A stretch of 64,000 nt of DNA, taken from NCBI GenBank assembly GCA_012103375.1, contig WLWX01000001.1, forward strand, positions 1,726,501 to 1,790,500, given 5' to 3'. A program made the position numbers and the translations under genes. How positions within the stretch are numbered: position 1 is the stretch's first letter; each line of letters starts with the position of its first letter. The notes beneath the pieces were generated by a model. The model ran no database searches and had not been told where the DNA came from. It saw nothing but the letters and a program-made list of their open reading frames with translations. This DNA is from Paracoccaceae bacterium (lineage in GTDB: Bacteria > Pseudomonadota > Alphaproteobacteria > Rhodobacterales > Rhodobacteraceae). Below are positions 36,708 through 44,761 of this stretch, piece after piece.

Positions 36708-37526
36708 ATGGCCGAACTTCTGACTTTCGAAAACATCGGCAACTTGCTGATGCTGTGCTTTCTGCAAGCGGTGCTTGGGTTCGACAACCTGCTGTACATT
36801 TCGATCGAAAGTCAGCGCGCGCCGGTTGCGCAGCAAAAGGCGGTGCGGTTTTGGGGTATCATTATCGCGGTGGCCCTAAGGATCATTCTGCTGTTCGTGA
36901 TGGTACGGCTGATTGCAGCGCTCAGCGCGCCGTTTTACGTGTTCGAATGGGAAGGTGTGCTGACCGGCGGGGTCAATTTCGCCACGGTCGTCTTCATCTT
37001 CGGCGGCATCTTCATCATGTATACGGCGGTCAAAGAAATCTCGCACATGTTGTCGATTGAGCATCTTGAGGCCGACATCGAAGGCAAGCGCGGGAAATCG
37101 GCGACCCAGGTGGTGCTGCTGATCGTGTTCATGAACCTGATTTTCAGCTTTGATTCGGTGCTGTCCGCTCTGGCGATCACCGATGTTTTCCCGATTCTTG
37201 CCGCCGCAATCATCCTGTCCGGAATTGCCATGCTGATGCTGGCGGAAAGTGTGACGGACTTCCTGAAGGCCAACCGCATGTACGAGGTTCTGGGTCTGTT
37301 CATCCTGCTGATTGTTGGCGTGGTGCTTCTGGGTGAGGCCGGCGTGGCGGCTGCGCATGCGATGCACAATGACGATCTGGGGCTGAAGGTATTCGGATTC
37401 GCCTTGCTTCCGATGTCCAAGTCGACGTTCTATTTCGCGGTTATCGTGTTGTTCGCAGTGGAAATCCTGCAATCCGGTTATCAGCGCAAGCTGGCCGCGG
37501 AACGCAGCGCCGAACAGCGTCACTGA
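36708..37526 (+). CDS. TerC-family integral membrane protein
   Basis: A 272-residue polytopic protein of the TerC family (about seven helices). Family marks: LGFDNLLYISIES near the N-terminus, FWGIIIAVALRIILLF, and FMNLIFSFDSVLSALAITD, with acidic residues inside helices that have been linked to metal-ion transport. TerC proteins are associated with tellurite resistance and with metal (Mn) efflux across the envelope. It lies about 200 bp upstream of the xpaC-telA genes, co-directional, so it may belong to the same envelope-stress neighbourhood. Confidence 0.88.
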   Translation: MAELLTFENIGNLLMLCFLQAVLGFDNLLYISIESQRAPVAQQKAVRFWGIIIAVALRIILLFVMVRLIAALSAPFYVFEWEGVLTGGVNFATVVFIFGGIFIMYTAVKEISHMLSIEHLEADIEGKRGKSATQVVLLIVFMNLIFSFDSVLSALAITDVFPILAAAIILSGIAMLMLAESVTDFLKANRMYEVLGLFILLIVGVVLLGEAGVAAAHAMHNDDLGLKVFGFALLPMSKSTFYFAVIVLFAVEILQSGYQRKLAAERSAEQRH

Positions 37527-37731
37527 CCCCAGCATCGCATGGGTCGGGGGGATGCCGTCGCGCGAATGCGGCATCAAGCATGGGGCGATCCGCGATTTTG
37601 GCGCTGGGCCGTGCCCTCTGGCAATCCGGGTCAGCGTGCCCATATTAGTGGCCCGAATGTCGCAATCTTTCGCGCTGGCCCGTACAGCCTGATTTGCGTA
37701 AAGTACCGCCCGTAAAGGAGTTTGCCGCGTC

Positions 37732-37941
37732 GTGCAGCGTTTGTTTCTGGCCCTGATCCTGATTGCCATCCTGGTCGCCATCGCTGCGGTCATTTTGCGG
37801 GCAATTGTGCGCGGTCTGGCGCAAGCGCGTCCCGATTGGGCGTCTGTGGGGGCGGATCGTTCGATGATACAGACAGGGGCTTATCTGGCGCTGGTTGCGC
37901 TTATTCTGGGTGTGTCGCTCGGCTGGCTGGGCGGGCTCTAG
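37732..37941 (+). CDS. Small two-helix membrane protein upstream of xpaC
   Basis: A 69-residue protein from GTG 37732 (AGGAG 13 bp upstream) with two hydrophobic segments: LFLALILIAILVAIAAVIL and TGAYLALVALILGVSLGWLGG. The stop lies directly before the xpaC ATG, giving a tight operon arrangement. No family is recognised. Confidence 0.62.
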   Translation: MQRLFLALILIAILVAIAAVILRAIVRGLAQARPDWASVGADRSMIQTGAYLALVALILGVSLGWLGGL

Positions 37942-38814
37942 ATGGCGCAGCGCTTTGGCGGAAAACACTCGCCCGACGGGACGGGGCCAGCGCCGGGCAA
38001 GCGGCCCATGGCGCCGCCGCGTCGTGCAGCTGCGCGACGCAACTTTCTGTTCATCGCCCCGCTGCCGCTGTTGATCAGCGCGTTTGCACAGGGCGCGTTG
38101 GGGATGGCCACCGATCTGGCCGCGCTGGCGATCCTGCTGCTGGCCGCCTGGCTGTTGAGTGAGGGTCTGCGTGCCGAGGCCGCCTGGGCCGCCCGCAAGG
38201 TCGCCCGCCGCCCCGGCATCCCGCGCAAAATGTTTGCCTCGGCTTTCACCGGGATCGGCGTGGCGCTGGCGGCATTCTCGCCCGAAAACGGTGTCATCGC
38301 TCCGGTCATTCTGGGCATTATTGCGACGGCCCTTCATGTCACCGCCTTTGGTGTCGATCCGATGCGCGACAAGGGGATGGAGGGTGTGGACGCCTTTCAG
38401 ACCGACCGGGTCGCCCGCGCGGTTGACGAGGCCGAGAAACATCTGGCCGCGATGAAAGACGCCATTCTGCTGGCCAAAGATCGCGGGCTGGAACGTCGGG
38501 TCGACACATTTCAGGCGACGGCACGCGACATGTTCGCGGCATTGCAGGACGACCCGCGCGATCTGACCTCGGCACGCAAATACCTGAGCGTGTATTTGCT
38601 GGGCGCGCGCGACGCGACGGCCAAGTTTGCCGACATCTATGCCCGCAACCGCGACCCGCAGGCGCGTGCAGATTACGAAGCGCTGTTGGACGATCTTGAA
38701 ACCTCGTTCGCGGCACGCACCGAAAAACTGATGCTGTCTGACCGATCCGACCTCGACGTTGAAATCGAGGTGCTGCGCGAGCGGTTGGAACGTGAAGGCA
38801 TCCGCACCGAATAA
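37942..38814 (+). CDS. XpaC-like 5-bromo-4-chloroindolyl phosphate hydrolysis family protein
   Basis: A 290-residue protein with four hydrophobic N-terminal segments (FLFIAPLPLLISAFAQGAL, DLAALAILLLAAWLL, ASAFTGIGVALAAFS, VIAPVILGIIATALHV) and a helical, acidic C-terminal domain (VDEAEKHLAAMKDAILL...ADYEALLDDLETSFAARTEKL). It matches the architecture of the XpaC family, named after a Bacillus gene next to yaaN (a TelA homologue). The biochemical role is unknown; the membrane location suggests it anchors TelA. It is followed after 21 bp by telA. Confidence 0.75.
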   Translation: MAQRFGGKHSPDGTGPAPGKRPMAPPRRAAARRNFLFIAPLPLLISAFAQGALGMATDLAALAILLLAAWLLSEGLRAEAAWAARKVARRPGIPRKMFASAFTGIGVALAAFSPENGVIAPVILGIIATALHVTAFGVDPMRDKGMEGVDAFQTDRVARAVDEAEKHLAAMKDAILLAKDRGLERRVDTFQATARDMFAALQDDPRDLTSARKYLSVYLLGARDATAKFADIYARNRDPQARADYEALLDDLETSFAARTEKLMLSDRSDLDVEIEVLRERLEREGIRTE

Positions 38815-38835
38815 AACCTAAGAAGGGGGACACCC

Positions 38836-40032
38836 ATGCCTGCAATTGATATCCGCGAAAAGGCCCAGAGATCCGAGAGCCTCGTGCAAGAGGTCAACGC
38901 CGTCGTGCTGGCAGAGCCGACCACAGATGTGGTGCCTTATGAGGCCGCTCCGGCGGATGTGAAGGCCGAGATTTCCAAGCGCATGGACGAGATCGACATC
39001 ACCAATACCGGGTCCATCGTATCGTTCGTGTCATCGGCGCAGGCCGAATTGCAGGAAATCAGTCAGGCGATGCTGGCTGACGTGAAAAACAAGGATGTCG
39101 GCCCGGCGGGTGACAGCCTGCGCCAGATTGTCGGCACGATCCGCGGCTTTTCGGTTAACGAGCTGGACACCCGGCGCAAACGGACCTGGTGGGAACGCCT
39201 GTTGCGCCGCGCCGCACCGATGGCGAATTTCGTGGCGCGCTTCGAAGACGTGCAGGGCCAGATCGACAAGGTGACAGATGACCTGCTGGGGCATGAACAC
39301 ACGCTTCTGAAAGACATCAAATCGCTCGACATGCTCTATGATAAAACGCTGACGTTCTACGATGAACTGGCGCTTTATATTGCCGCCGGAGAGGCGAAGA
39401 TCGAGGATCTGGACGCAACGGTGATCCCGGCCAAGGCGGCCGAGGTTGAGGCCGCGCCAGAACAGCAGGCGGTCATGAAAGCGCAGGAGCTGCGCGACCT
39501 GCGCGCGGCGCGCGATGATCTGGAACGCCGGGTGCACGATCTGAAGCTGACGCGGCAGGTGACAATGCAGTCGCTGCCCTCGATCCGGCTGGTACAGGAA
39601 AACGACAAATCGTTGGTGACCAAGATCAACTCGACCCTGGTGAACACCGTCCCGCTTTGGGAAACCCAACTGGCGCAGGCGCTGACCATTCAACGCTCGG
39701 CAGATGCGGCTGAGGCGGTGCGCGATGCCAATGACCTGACGAATGAATTGCTCAAGGCCAACGCCAAGAACCTTCGCGAAGCGAACGCGACAATCCGCAC
39801 CGAGATGGAGCGCGGCGTGTTCGACATCGAGGCTGTGAAACAGGCCAATGCCGATCTGATCGCGACGATCCAGGAAAGCCTGCAAATCGCTGACGAAGGT
39901 AAGGCCAAACGGGCCGCCGCCGAAGAAGAGCTGAAGAAGATGGAAGGTGAGCTGAAGACCACGCTCGCCTCTGCCAAGGCGCGCGCCGATGGCACGGGTG
40001 AAACCGTGGGCGGCGCGGTTTCGGGCAACTGA
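38836..40032 (+). CDS. Toxic anion resistance protein, TelA/KlaA/YaaN family
   Basis: A 398-residue, almost wholly alpha-helical protein of the TelA family, with coiled-coil stretches (residues about 200-240 and 340-390). Family blocks: ISQAMLADVKNKDVGPAGDSL, TWWERLLRRAAPMANFVARFE, LPSIRLVQENDKSLVTKINSTLVNTVPLWE. TelA homologues were found in plasmid tellurite-resistance operons, and YaaN pairs with XpaC in Bacillus; the molecular function is unresolved, probably membrane-surface scaffolding. GAAGGGGG 7 nt upstream is the ribosome site. Confidence 0.88.
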   Translation: MPAIDIREKAQRSESLVQEVNAVVLAEPTTDVVPYEAAPADVKAEISKRMDEIDITNTGSIVSFVSSAQAELQEISQAMLADVKNKDVGPAGDSLRQIVGTIRGFSVNELDTRRKRTWWERLLRRAAPMANFVARFEDVQGQIDKVTDDLLGHEHTLLKDIKSLDMLYDKTLTFYDELALYIAAGEAKIEDLDATVIPAKAAEVEAAPEQQAVMKAQELRDLRAARDDLERRVHDLKLTRQVTMQSLPSIRLVQENDKSLVTKINSTLVNTVPLWETQLAQALTIQRSADAAEAVRDANDLTNELLKANAKNLREANATIRTEMERGVFDIEAVKQANADLIATIQESLQIADEGKAKRAAAEEELKKMEGELKTTLASAKARADGTGETVGGAVSGN

Positions 40033-40051
40033 CAAGGGCGAAGTGGCAACC

Positions 40052-41002
40052 ATGCGAGCGGCGATTGCAGCAACGGGCCTGATCTGGGCGCTGGCGGGAT
40101 GTGTTATGCCGCAGCCGCCGGTTGTCAGCGCCGTTGCGCCACAAGCGCGCCCGGCTGCGCCGCCTGCCGTTGCGGCGCCGGTCGCCCCGGTGCGCAGCGC
40201 GCTCAGCCGCGATATCGGCGACTATTACGCGCGCGTGGAAGCCACGATGCTGCGACAGGGATTGTTGCGCATTGACACCGGCGGCAGGGATACGCCGTTC
40301 AACGAACGCCAACTGGCCGAGAATTTCACCCGCATCGCCTTGTTCGAAGAATACGATAATTCAGGTGGCACGATCATTGCCCGCCAGACGGCCAGCCGGT
40401 TGCATCGTTGGGATCGCTCCATTCGGATGGAGGTGGATTTTGGCGCGACCGTCGATCCAGCGCAGGCCAGCCTCGATCGTCGGGCGATTATCGCTTACGC
40501 CGCACGGCTGGGGCAGTTGACCGGTGTTGGGGTCACTCAGGTCGAAAGTGGCGGCAACTTTAACGTCTTCGTCGTCAATGAAGATGAACGCCGCGCGCTG
40601 GGGCCGCGACTGCGCCAGCTGATCCCCGGCATTTCAGCCTCGGCTGTGCGCACGGTCACCGATCTGCCGCGATCCAGCTATTGCCTTGTCTTCGCGTTTG
40701 ATCCGCAAAGTGATGGCACTTATGAGCGCGCCGTCGCTGTCATACGGGCGGAGCATCCCAACCTGCTGCGCCTGTCCTGTTTTCATGAAGAGCTTGCACA
40801 GGCCATGGGCCTGTCCAACGACAGCCCTAATGCGCGTCCGTCGATCTTCAATGACGACGAAGAATTCGCGCTGCTGACAGGCCATGACGAAATGCTGCTG
40901 CGCATGCTCTATGATCCGCGCCTGAAACCGGGGATGACTGCAGATGTGGCCACCCCTATTGTAACCCAGATCGCCGCCGAAATGCTTGGCGGCAGCAGTT
41001 AG
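40052..41002 (+). CDS. DUF2927 lipoprotein
   Basis: A 316-residue lipoprotein: the lipobox LAGC in GLIWALAGCVMPQ predicts lipidation at Cys16, followed by a Pro/Ala-rich linker. The DUF2927 domain ends with EELAQAMGLSNDSPNARPSIFNDDEEFALLTGHDEMLLRMLYDPRL; FHEELAQAMGL resembles a metzincin-like HExxQ arrangement and might bind metal (inference). ATG 40052 starts the signal peptide. It follows telA by 19 bp and precedes the SPFH gene by 14 bp, clearly one operon. Confidence 0.82.
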   Translation: MRAAIAATGLIWALAGCVMPQPPVVSAVAPQARPAAPPAVAAPVAPVRSALSRDIGDYYARVEATMLRQGLLRIDTGGRDTPFNERQLAENFTRIALFEEYDNSGGTIIARQTASRLHRWDRSIRMEVDFGATVDPAQASLDRRAIIAYAARLGQLTGVGVTQVESGGNFNVFVVNEDERRALGPRLRQLIPGISASAVRTVTDLPRSSYCLVFAFDPQSDGTYERAVAVIRAEHPNLLRLSCFHEELAQAMGLSNDSPNARPSIFNDDEEFALLTGHDEMLLRMLYDPRLKPGMTADVATPIVTQIAAEMLGGSS

Positions 41003-41016
41003 AACGGAGACCCCCC

Positions 41017-42126
41017 ATGGGCATTCTCGATTTCCTCACCGGGCAGTTCATCGACGTCATCCACTGGACCGATGACACCCGCGACACGATGGTCTGGCGA
41101 TTCGAGCGTGAGGGCCATGAGATCAAGTATGGCGCCAAGCTGACGGTGCGCGAAGGGCAGGCGGCGGTCTTCGTGCATGAGGGGCAGTTGGCGGATGTGT
41201 TCACGCCGGGACTTTACATGCTTGAAACCAACAACATGCCGATCCTGACGACGCTGAACCATTGGGATCACGGCTTTCAGTCGCCCTTCAAGTCCGAGAT
41301 CTACTTCGTCAACACCACCCGGTTCACCGACCTCAAATGGGGCACCAAGAACCCGGTCATCACCCGCGATCCTGAATTCGGACCGGTGCGGATCCGGGCC
41401 TTCGGCACCTATTCGATCCGGGTCACCGATGCGGCGAAGTTCCTGAGCGAAATCGTCGGCACCGATGGCGAATTCACCATGGACGAGATCAGCTTTCAGA
41501 TCCGCAACATCATCGTGCAGGAATTCAGCCGGGTGATCGCCTCGTCCGGGATACCTGTGCTGGATATGGCGGCGAACACGGCCGATCTGGGCAAACTGGT
41601 GGCGGCGGAAATCTCGGCGACATTGGAAAGCTATGGCCTGACCATGCCCGAGCTTTATGTCGAGAACATCAGCCTGCCCCCGGCGGTGGAGGAGGCGCTG
41701 GACAAGCGCACCTCGATGGGTGTGGTGGGCGATCTGGGCAGGTACACGCAGTTTCAGGCCGCCGAAGCGCTGGCGAATGCCGACAGTGGTGCAGGTGCTG
41801 CGATGGCGACCGGCATGGGTGCCGGGATGGGCCTTCAGATGGCAACCCAGATGGCGACGCAGCGTGGACCCTGGGGTGCCGCACCTGCCGTTGCAGCTCC
41901 GCCGCCACCCCCGCCGCCGGTTGAGAAGGTTTGGCACATCGCCGAGGGTGGCAAGACCGAGGGGCCGTTTTCGCGCGCCAGCATGGGACGCAAGGCCGCC
42001 GATGGCAGCCTTAGCCGTGAAACGCTGGTCTGGGCTGCCGGGCAGGACGGCTGGAAAACCGCGGACGAGGTTGCCGAACTGGCGCAGCTGTTCACGATCA
42101 TGCCGCCGCCACCACCAGGCGCATAA
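41017..42126 (+). CDS. SPFH-domain protein with C-terminal GYF_2 domain (YdjI/virion-core type)
   Basis: A 369-residue protein. Residues about 15-250 form an SPFH-like domain (KYGAKLTVREGQAAVFVHEGQ, FGTYSIRVTDAAKFL, VIASSGIPVLDMAANTADLG, YGLTMPELYVENISLPPAVEEAL). A Gly/Met/Ala segment and a run of prolines follow, then a GYF_2 (DUF4339) domain (VWHIAEGGKTEGPFS...ETLVWAAGQDGWKTADEV). Bacillus YdjI, the closest known type, works with the zinc-ribbon protein YdjG, YdjH and PspA on the membrane. Here a zinc-ribbon membrane gene lies three genes downstream. It is probably a membrane-associated scaffold. Confidence 0.83.
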   Translation: MGILDFLTGQFIDVIHWTDDTRDTMVWRFEREGHEIKYGAKLTVREGQAAVFVHEGQLADVFTPGLYMLETNNMPILTTLNHWDHGFQSPFKSEIYFVNTTRFTDLKWGTKNPVITRDPEFGPVRIRAFGTYSIRVTDAAKFLSEIVGTDGEFTMDEISFQIRNIIVQEFSRVIASSGIPVLDMAANTADLGKLVAAEISATLESYGLTMPELYVENISLPPAVEEALDKRTSMGVVGDLGRYTQFQAAEALANADSGAGAAMATGMGAGMGLQMATQMATQRGPWGAAPAVAAPPPPPPPVEKVWHIAEGGKTEGPFSRASMGRKAADGSLSRETLVWAAGQDGWKTADEVAELAQLFTIMPPPPPGA

Positions 42127-42215
42127 ACGGGATAAGAACCGATTGTCGCTGGGGCGGACCCAAGGCAATCAGCCAGGCAATCTGATCGGTCCATGATCCA
42201 GCACTGACATCAGCC

Positions 42216-42433
42216 GATTGTGTTGAAAAACTCCGAAATCAGAGCGTCGCGGATTTCTTGCGAAAACCTATGAAGCGAAATAGTCGGAAAGCTTTGACCA
42301 CGAGACAGCGCATGGCTGCGCGTGAGCGCATGTAGGCGATTTGGGCCGACCCCCGCGCCAAAAATTTAGGATCGGGCTGCATGGAAAGAAAAATCATCGT
42401 TCAGGCCCTAAAACGGAGTTTTTCAACACAATC
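42216..42433 (-). mobile_element. 218-bp MITE-like element, copy 2
   Basis: The same 218-bp sequence as at 432-649, reversed. It is flanked by AGCC at 42212-42215 and 42434-42437, which read in the element's orientation is GGCT on both sides, as in copy 1. It lies between the SPFH gene and the first b561-like gene, whose ATG is only 14 bp beyond the duplication, so it separates that gene from its former upstream region. Confidence 0.88.
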
Positions 42434-42451
42434 AGCCAACAAGAGATATTC

Positions 42452-42979
42452 ATGACCCGCAGAACGGCAATCAAATGGCTGCATTGGATCAGCCTCGCGC
42501 TCATCCTCTATTTCTGGGCGGTGGAACCGGAAGATGTTGAGCGTTTGGGCGCCGCTGCACTGGCAACGCATGCCGGTGTCGGGCTGGTGTTGGCGATTGT
42601 CGTGCTGGGGTGGTTTGGCATGTATCTGGTCAAGGGGCTGGCGGGGCGGGCCGGGCCGAAACTGCCCGGTTGGGCGCGCCGGGTGCATCCGATCATGCAC
42701 AAGGGTCTGCACTGGCTGCTGGTCGCGATGATGGCGACAGGGGGACTGATCGGCCTGTTCGCGCCCTATATGATTCTGGCCTTCGGGGTCATTCCTTTTG
42801 TGCCGAATCTGGATATCAAAAGCCTGTGGGATCTGATGGAGGAACTGCACGAACTGGTCTTCGATCTGCTGCTGATCGCCATATTCGCGCATGCGTTCTT
42901 TCATATCTGGCGGCATTTCTGGGTACGCGATAACGCGCTGCGCATCATGGTGCCAAAGGCGCTTCACAGGTTCCTCTGA
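42452..42979 (+). CDS. Cytochrome b561-like four-helix membrane protein, first paralogue
   Basis: A 175-residue protein with four helices and histidines placed as in b561-type di-heme membrane cytochromes: IKWLHWISLALILYF (helix 1), THAGVGLVLAIVVLGW (helix 2), HPIMHKGLHWLLVAMM (helix 3), HELVFDLLLIAIFAHAFFHIWRHF (helix 4). It ends VRDNALRIMVPKALHRFL, almost the same as the next gene's end. It may pass electrons between quinol and an unknown partner. ATG 42452 is the natural start; the frame extends upstream through the MITE but that part is not conserved. A weak AAGAG serves as ribosome site. Confidence 0.75.
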   Translation: MTRRTAIKWLHWISLALILYFWAVEPEDVERLGAAALATHAGVGLVLAIVVLGWFGMYLVKGLAGRAGPKLPGWARRVHPIMHKGLHWLLVAMMATGGLIGLFAPYMILAFGVIPFVPNLDIKSLWDLMEELHELVFDLLLIAIFAHAFFHIWRHFWVRDNALRIMVPKALHRFL

Positions 42980-43025
42980 AGTGTCTGCGGTGAAACTTTT
43001 CCCGTTGGTCAGCCGTGACTGAGAT

Positions 43026-43604
43026 ATGACGGATGCCAAAGTGACCAAACCCGGAGTGATGCAGCGCCTGTATCTGTGTCTGCCGCACCGCCGCACCTGG
43101 CTGAAGGCGCTGCACGGGGCGATGATCCCGCTGCTGATCTGGTTCATCGTGATGACACCTGAAGACGTCGTGCCGATGGGCATCTTCAGGTTTCATTCTG
43201 TCCTGGCACTGATCTTCGTCACAATCTCGCTGATCTGGATGGCCGACTATATGCGGCGCGGGCTGGCGGGGCGTCCGGGGCCGAAACTGGGCAACCGCGC
43301 GCGGCGGTTTCACTGGTGGATACACAGGCTGATCATGTGGGGCTTGTTCGGCGTGGCGATCACCGGATTCCTGCTGGGGCTGACATCGGACCGGTTGCTC
43401 AAGGCCGGGGGGTTCCTGCCTATCGCGCCACCCCTGGGAATGAAGCAGGCGAATGACTGGATCGGGACATTCCACATCTATGAATTCTACCTGCTCGGCG
43501 TGATCGTCACAGGCCACGCGGGTTTTCACATCTGGCGACACTTGCGTGTTCGGGACAATGCGCTCAGGATCATGGCTCCGAAGGTATTGCACAGGTTTCT
43601 CTGA
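43026..43604 (+). CDS. Cytochrome b561-like four-helix membrane protein, second paralogue
   Basis: A 192-residue paralogue of the preceding gene, sharing the four-helix layout, the RGLAGRPGPKLGNRARRFHWW loop (versus KGLAGRAGPKLPGWARRVHP) and the C-terminal VRDNALRIMAPKVLHRFL. Conserved His are in LKALHGAMIPLL, FHSVLALIFV, HWWIHRLIMWGLFG and GHAGFHIWRHL. The two genes are a diverged tandem duplication, 46 bp apart. The stop is immediately followed by the ATG of the zinc-ribbon gene. Confidence 0.75.
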   Translation: MTDAKVTKPGVMQRLYLCLPHRRTWLKALHGAMIPLLIWFIVMTPEDVVPMGIFRFHSVLALIFVTISLIWMADYMRRGLAGRPGPKLGNRARRFHWWIHRLIMWGLFGVAITGFLLGLTSDRLLKAGGFLPIAPPLGMKQANDWIGTFHIYEFYLLGVIVTGHAGFHIWRHLRVRDNALRIMAPKVLHRFL

Positions 43605-44693
43605 ATGGCTGAGGTGATGGCCGAACACCGCTTTCCCTGCGACACCTGCGGGACGGATATGCGGTTTGACCCTGGCGCGGATCAACTGACCTGTGATTAC
43701 TGCGGCAATACCGAAGTTATCGGCGGCGGCAGCGCCCATCCGATTCACGAGCTGGATTTTCGCGCCGCAATCCGCGCCGAACTGCCCAAGGCCGACCTGG
43801 AAGAGACGCGCACCGTCGGCTGTGAAAACTGCGGCGCGACGGTGGAATATGACCCGACGATCCACGCCGCCGACTGCCCGTTCTGCGGCACGCCGTTTGT
43901 GGCGGACACGGGCGTATCCCGCCATATCAAGCCACGCGGCGTTCTGCCGTTTTCACTGACCGAGGATCAGGCCCGCGATGAGCTGAAAGGCTGGCTGGGC
44001 CGGTTGTGGTTTGCGCCGGGCGGTGTGCAGCAATATGCACGCAAGGGGCGCAGGCTGGACGGGATCTATGTGCCCTACTGGACCTTCGATGCGGATACCA
44101 AGTCATCCTATACCGGTCAGCGTGGCACGGTATATTATGAAACGAAATCCGTGGTCCGCGACGGAAAGCGGCAGAACGTGCAGGTTGCGAAAGTGCGCTG
44201 GAAATCGGTGTCGGGCCGGGTGGCCCGGTTCTTCGACGACGTGCTTGTGTTGGCCTCGCACGCGTTGCCCAAGCGATACACCGATGGGTTGGCCCCCTGG
44301 GATCTGGCTCCGTTGGAACCATACCGCGTTGAATACCTCGCCGGGTTTCGCGCCGAGGCCTACGGGGTTGAGCTGGAAGATGCCTTTGGAGAGGCGCGCG
44401 CCCATATGGACCGCATGATCGAACGCGACGTGCGCTTTGACATCGGCGGCGACCGCCAGCGGGTTGGGCAGGTGGACACCGATATCCGCGACCTGACATT
44501 CAAACACATCCTGCTTCCGGTCTGGATGGCGGCGTATAAATATCGCGGAAAAAGCTATCGGTTTGTCGTAAACGGACGAACCGGCAAGGTGCAGGGGGAA
44601 CGCCCTTATTCACCGATGAAGATTGCGGTTGCGGTGGTTGTCGGGCTGCTGATTGCCGCGGTGGTGGGCTTTGTCGCGGCGAACAGTCAGTAA
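43605..44693 (+). CDS. Double zinc-ribbon protein with C-terminal membrane anchor (YdjG-like)
   Basis: A 362-residue protein with two N-terminal zinc ribbons: CDTCGTDMRF...CDYCGN (residues about 12-38) and CENCGATVEY...CPFCGTPF (about 68-95). A globular region follows with DGIYVPYWTFDADTKSSYTG and FKHILLPVWMAAYKYRGKSY, then one C-terminal helix (IAVAVVVGLLIAAVVGFVAA). It is often annotated as a TFIIB-type or primosomal-protein-like zinc-ribbon protein. Bacillus YdjG, a similar membrane protein with zinc ribbons, recruits PspA. ATG 43605 or 43617 (MAEHRFPCD) may be used. Confidence 0.78.
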   Translation: MAEVMAEHRFPCDTCGTDMRFDPGADQLTCDYCGNTEVIGGGSAHPIHELDFRAAIRAELPKADLEETRTVGCENCGATVEYDPTIHAADCPFCGTPFVADTGVSRHIKPRGVLPFSLTEDQARDELKGWLGRLWFAPGGVQQYARKGRRLDGIYVPYWTFDADTKSSYTGQRGTVYYETKSVVRDGKRQNVQVAKVRWKSVSGRVARFFDDVLVLASHALPKRYTDGLAPWDLAPLEPYRVEYLAGFRAEAYGVELEDAFGEARAHMDRMIERDVRFDIGGDRQRVGQVDTDIRDLTFKHILLPVWMAAYKYRGKSYRFVVNGRTGKVQGERPYSPMKIAVAVVVGLLIAAVVGFVAANSQ

Positions 44694-44721
44694 AATTTCC
44701 GCCGAGTTTGCACGCAAAAGT

Positions 44722-44729
44722 GGTATAAT
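44722..44729 (+). promoter_or_regulatory. Extended -10 promoter element
   Basis: TGGTATAAT (TG-n-TATAAT, 44721-44729) is a perfect extended -10 hexamer, rare in this GC-rich context, 33 bp before the next gene's ATG. No good -35 is seen at 17 bp, which extended -10 promoters can lack. Confidence 0.5.
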
Positions 44730-44731
44730 TG

Positions 44732-44754
44732 CTCCTCGATGCAATTTTGAGGAG
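44732..44754 (+). promoter_or_regulatory. Inverted repeat overlapping the ribosome binding site
   Basis: CTCCTCGA (44732-44739) can pair with TTGAGGAG (44747-44754), with one G-T pair and a 7-base loop. The right arm contains most of the strong Shine-Dalgarno AGGAGGTG (44750-44757), so a transcript covering both arms would hide it. If transcription starts 6-8 bases after the nearby -10 element, most of the left arm would be absent; read-through RNA from the zinc-ribbon gene would contain it whole. Confidence 0.45.
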
Positions 44755-44761
44755 GTGAATC

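Noticed and set aside
42341-42451. Upstream extension of the first b561-like gene through the MITE
   Set aside because: The added residues come from the mobile element and appear also in copy 1; the native start is ATG 42452.
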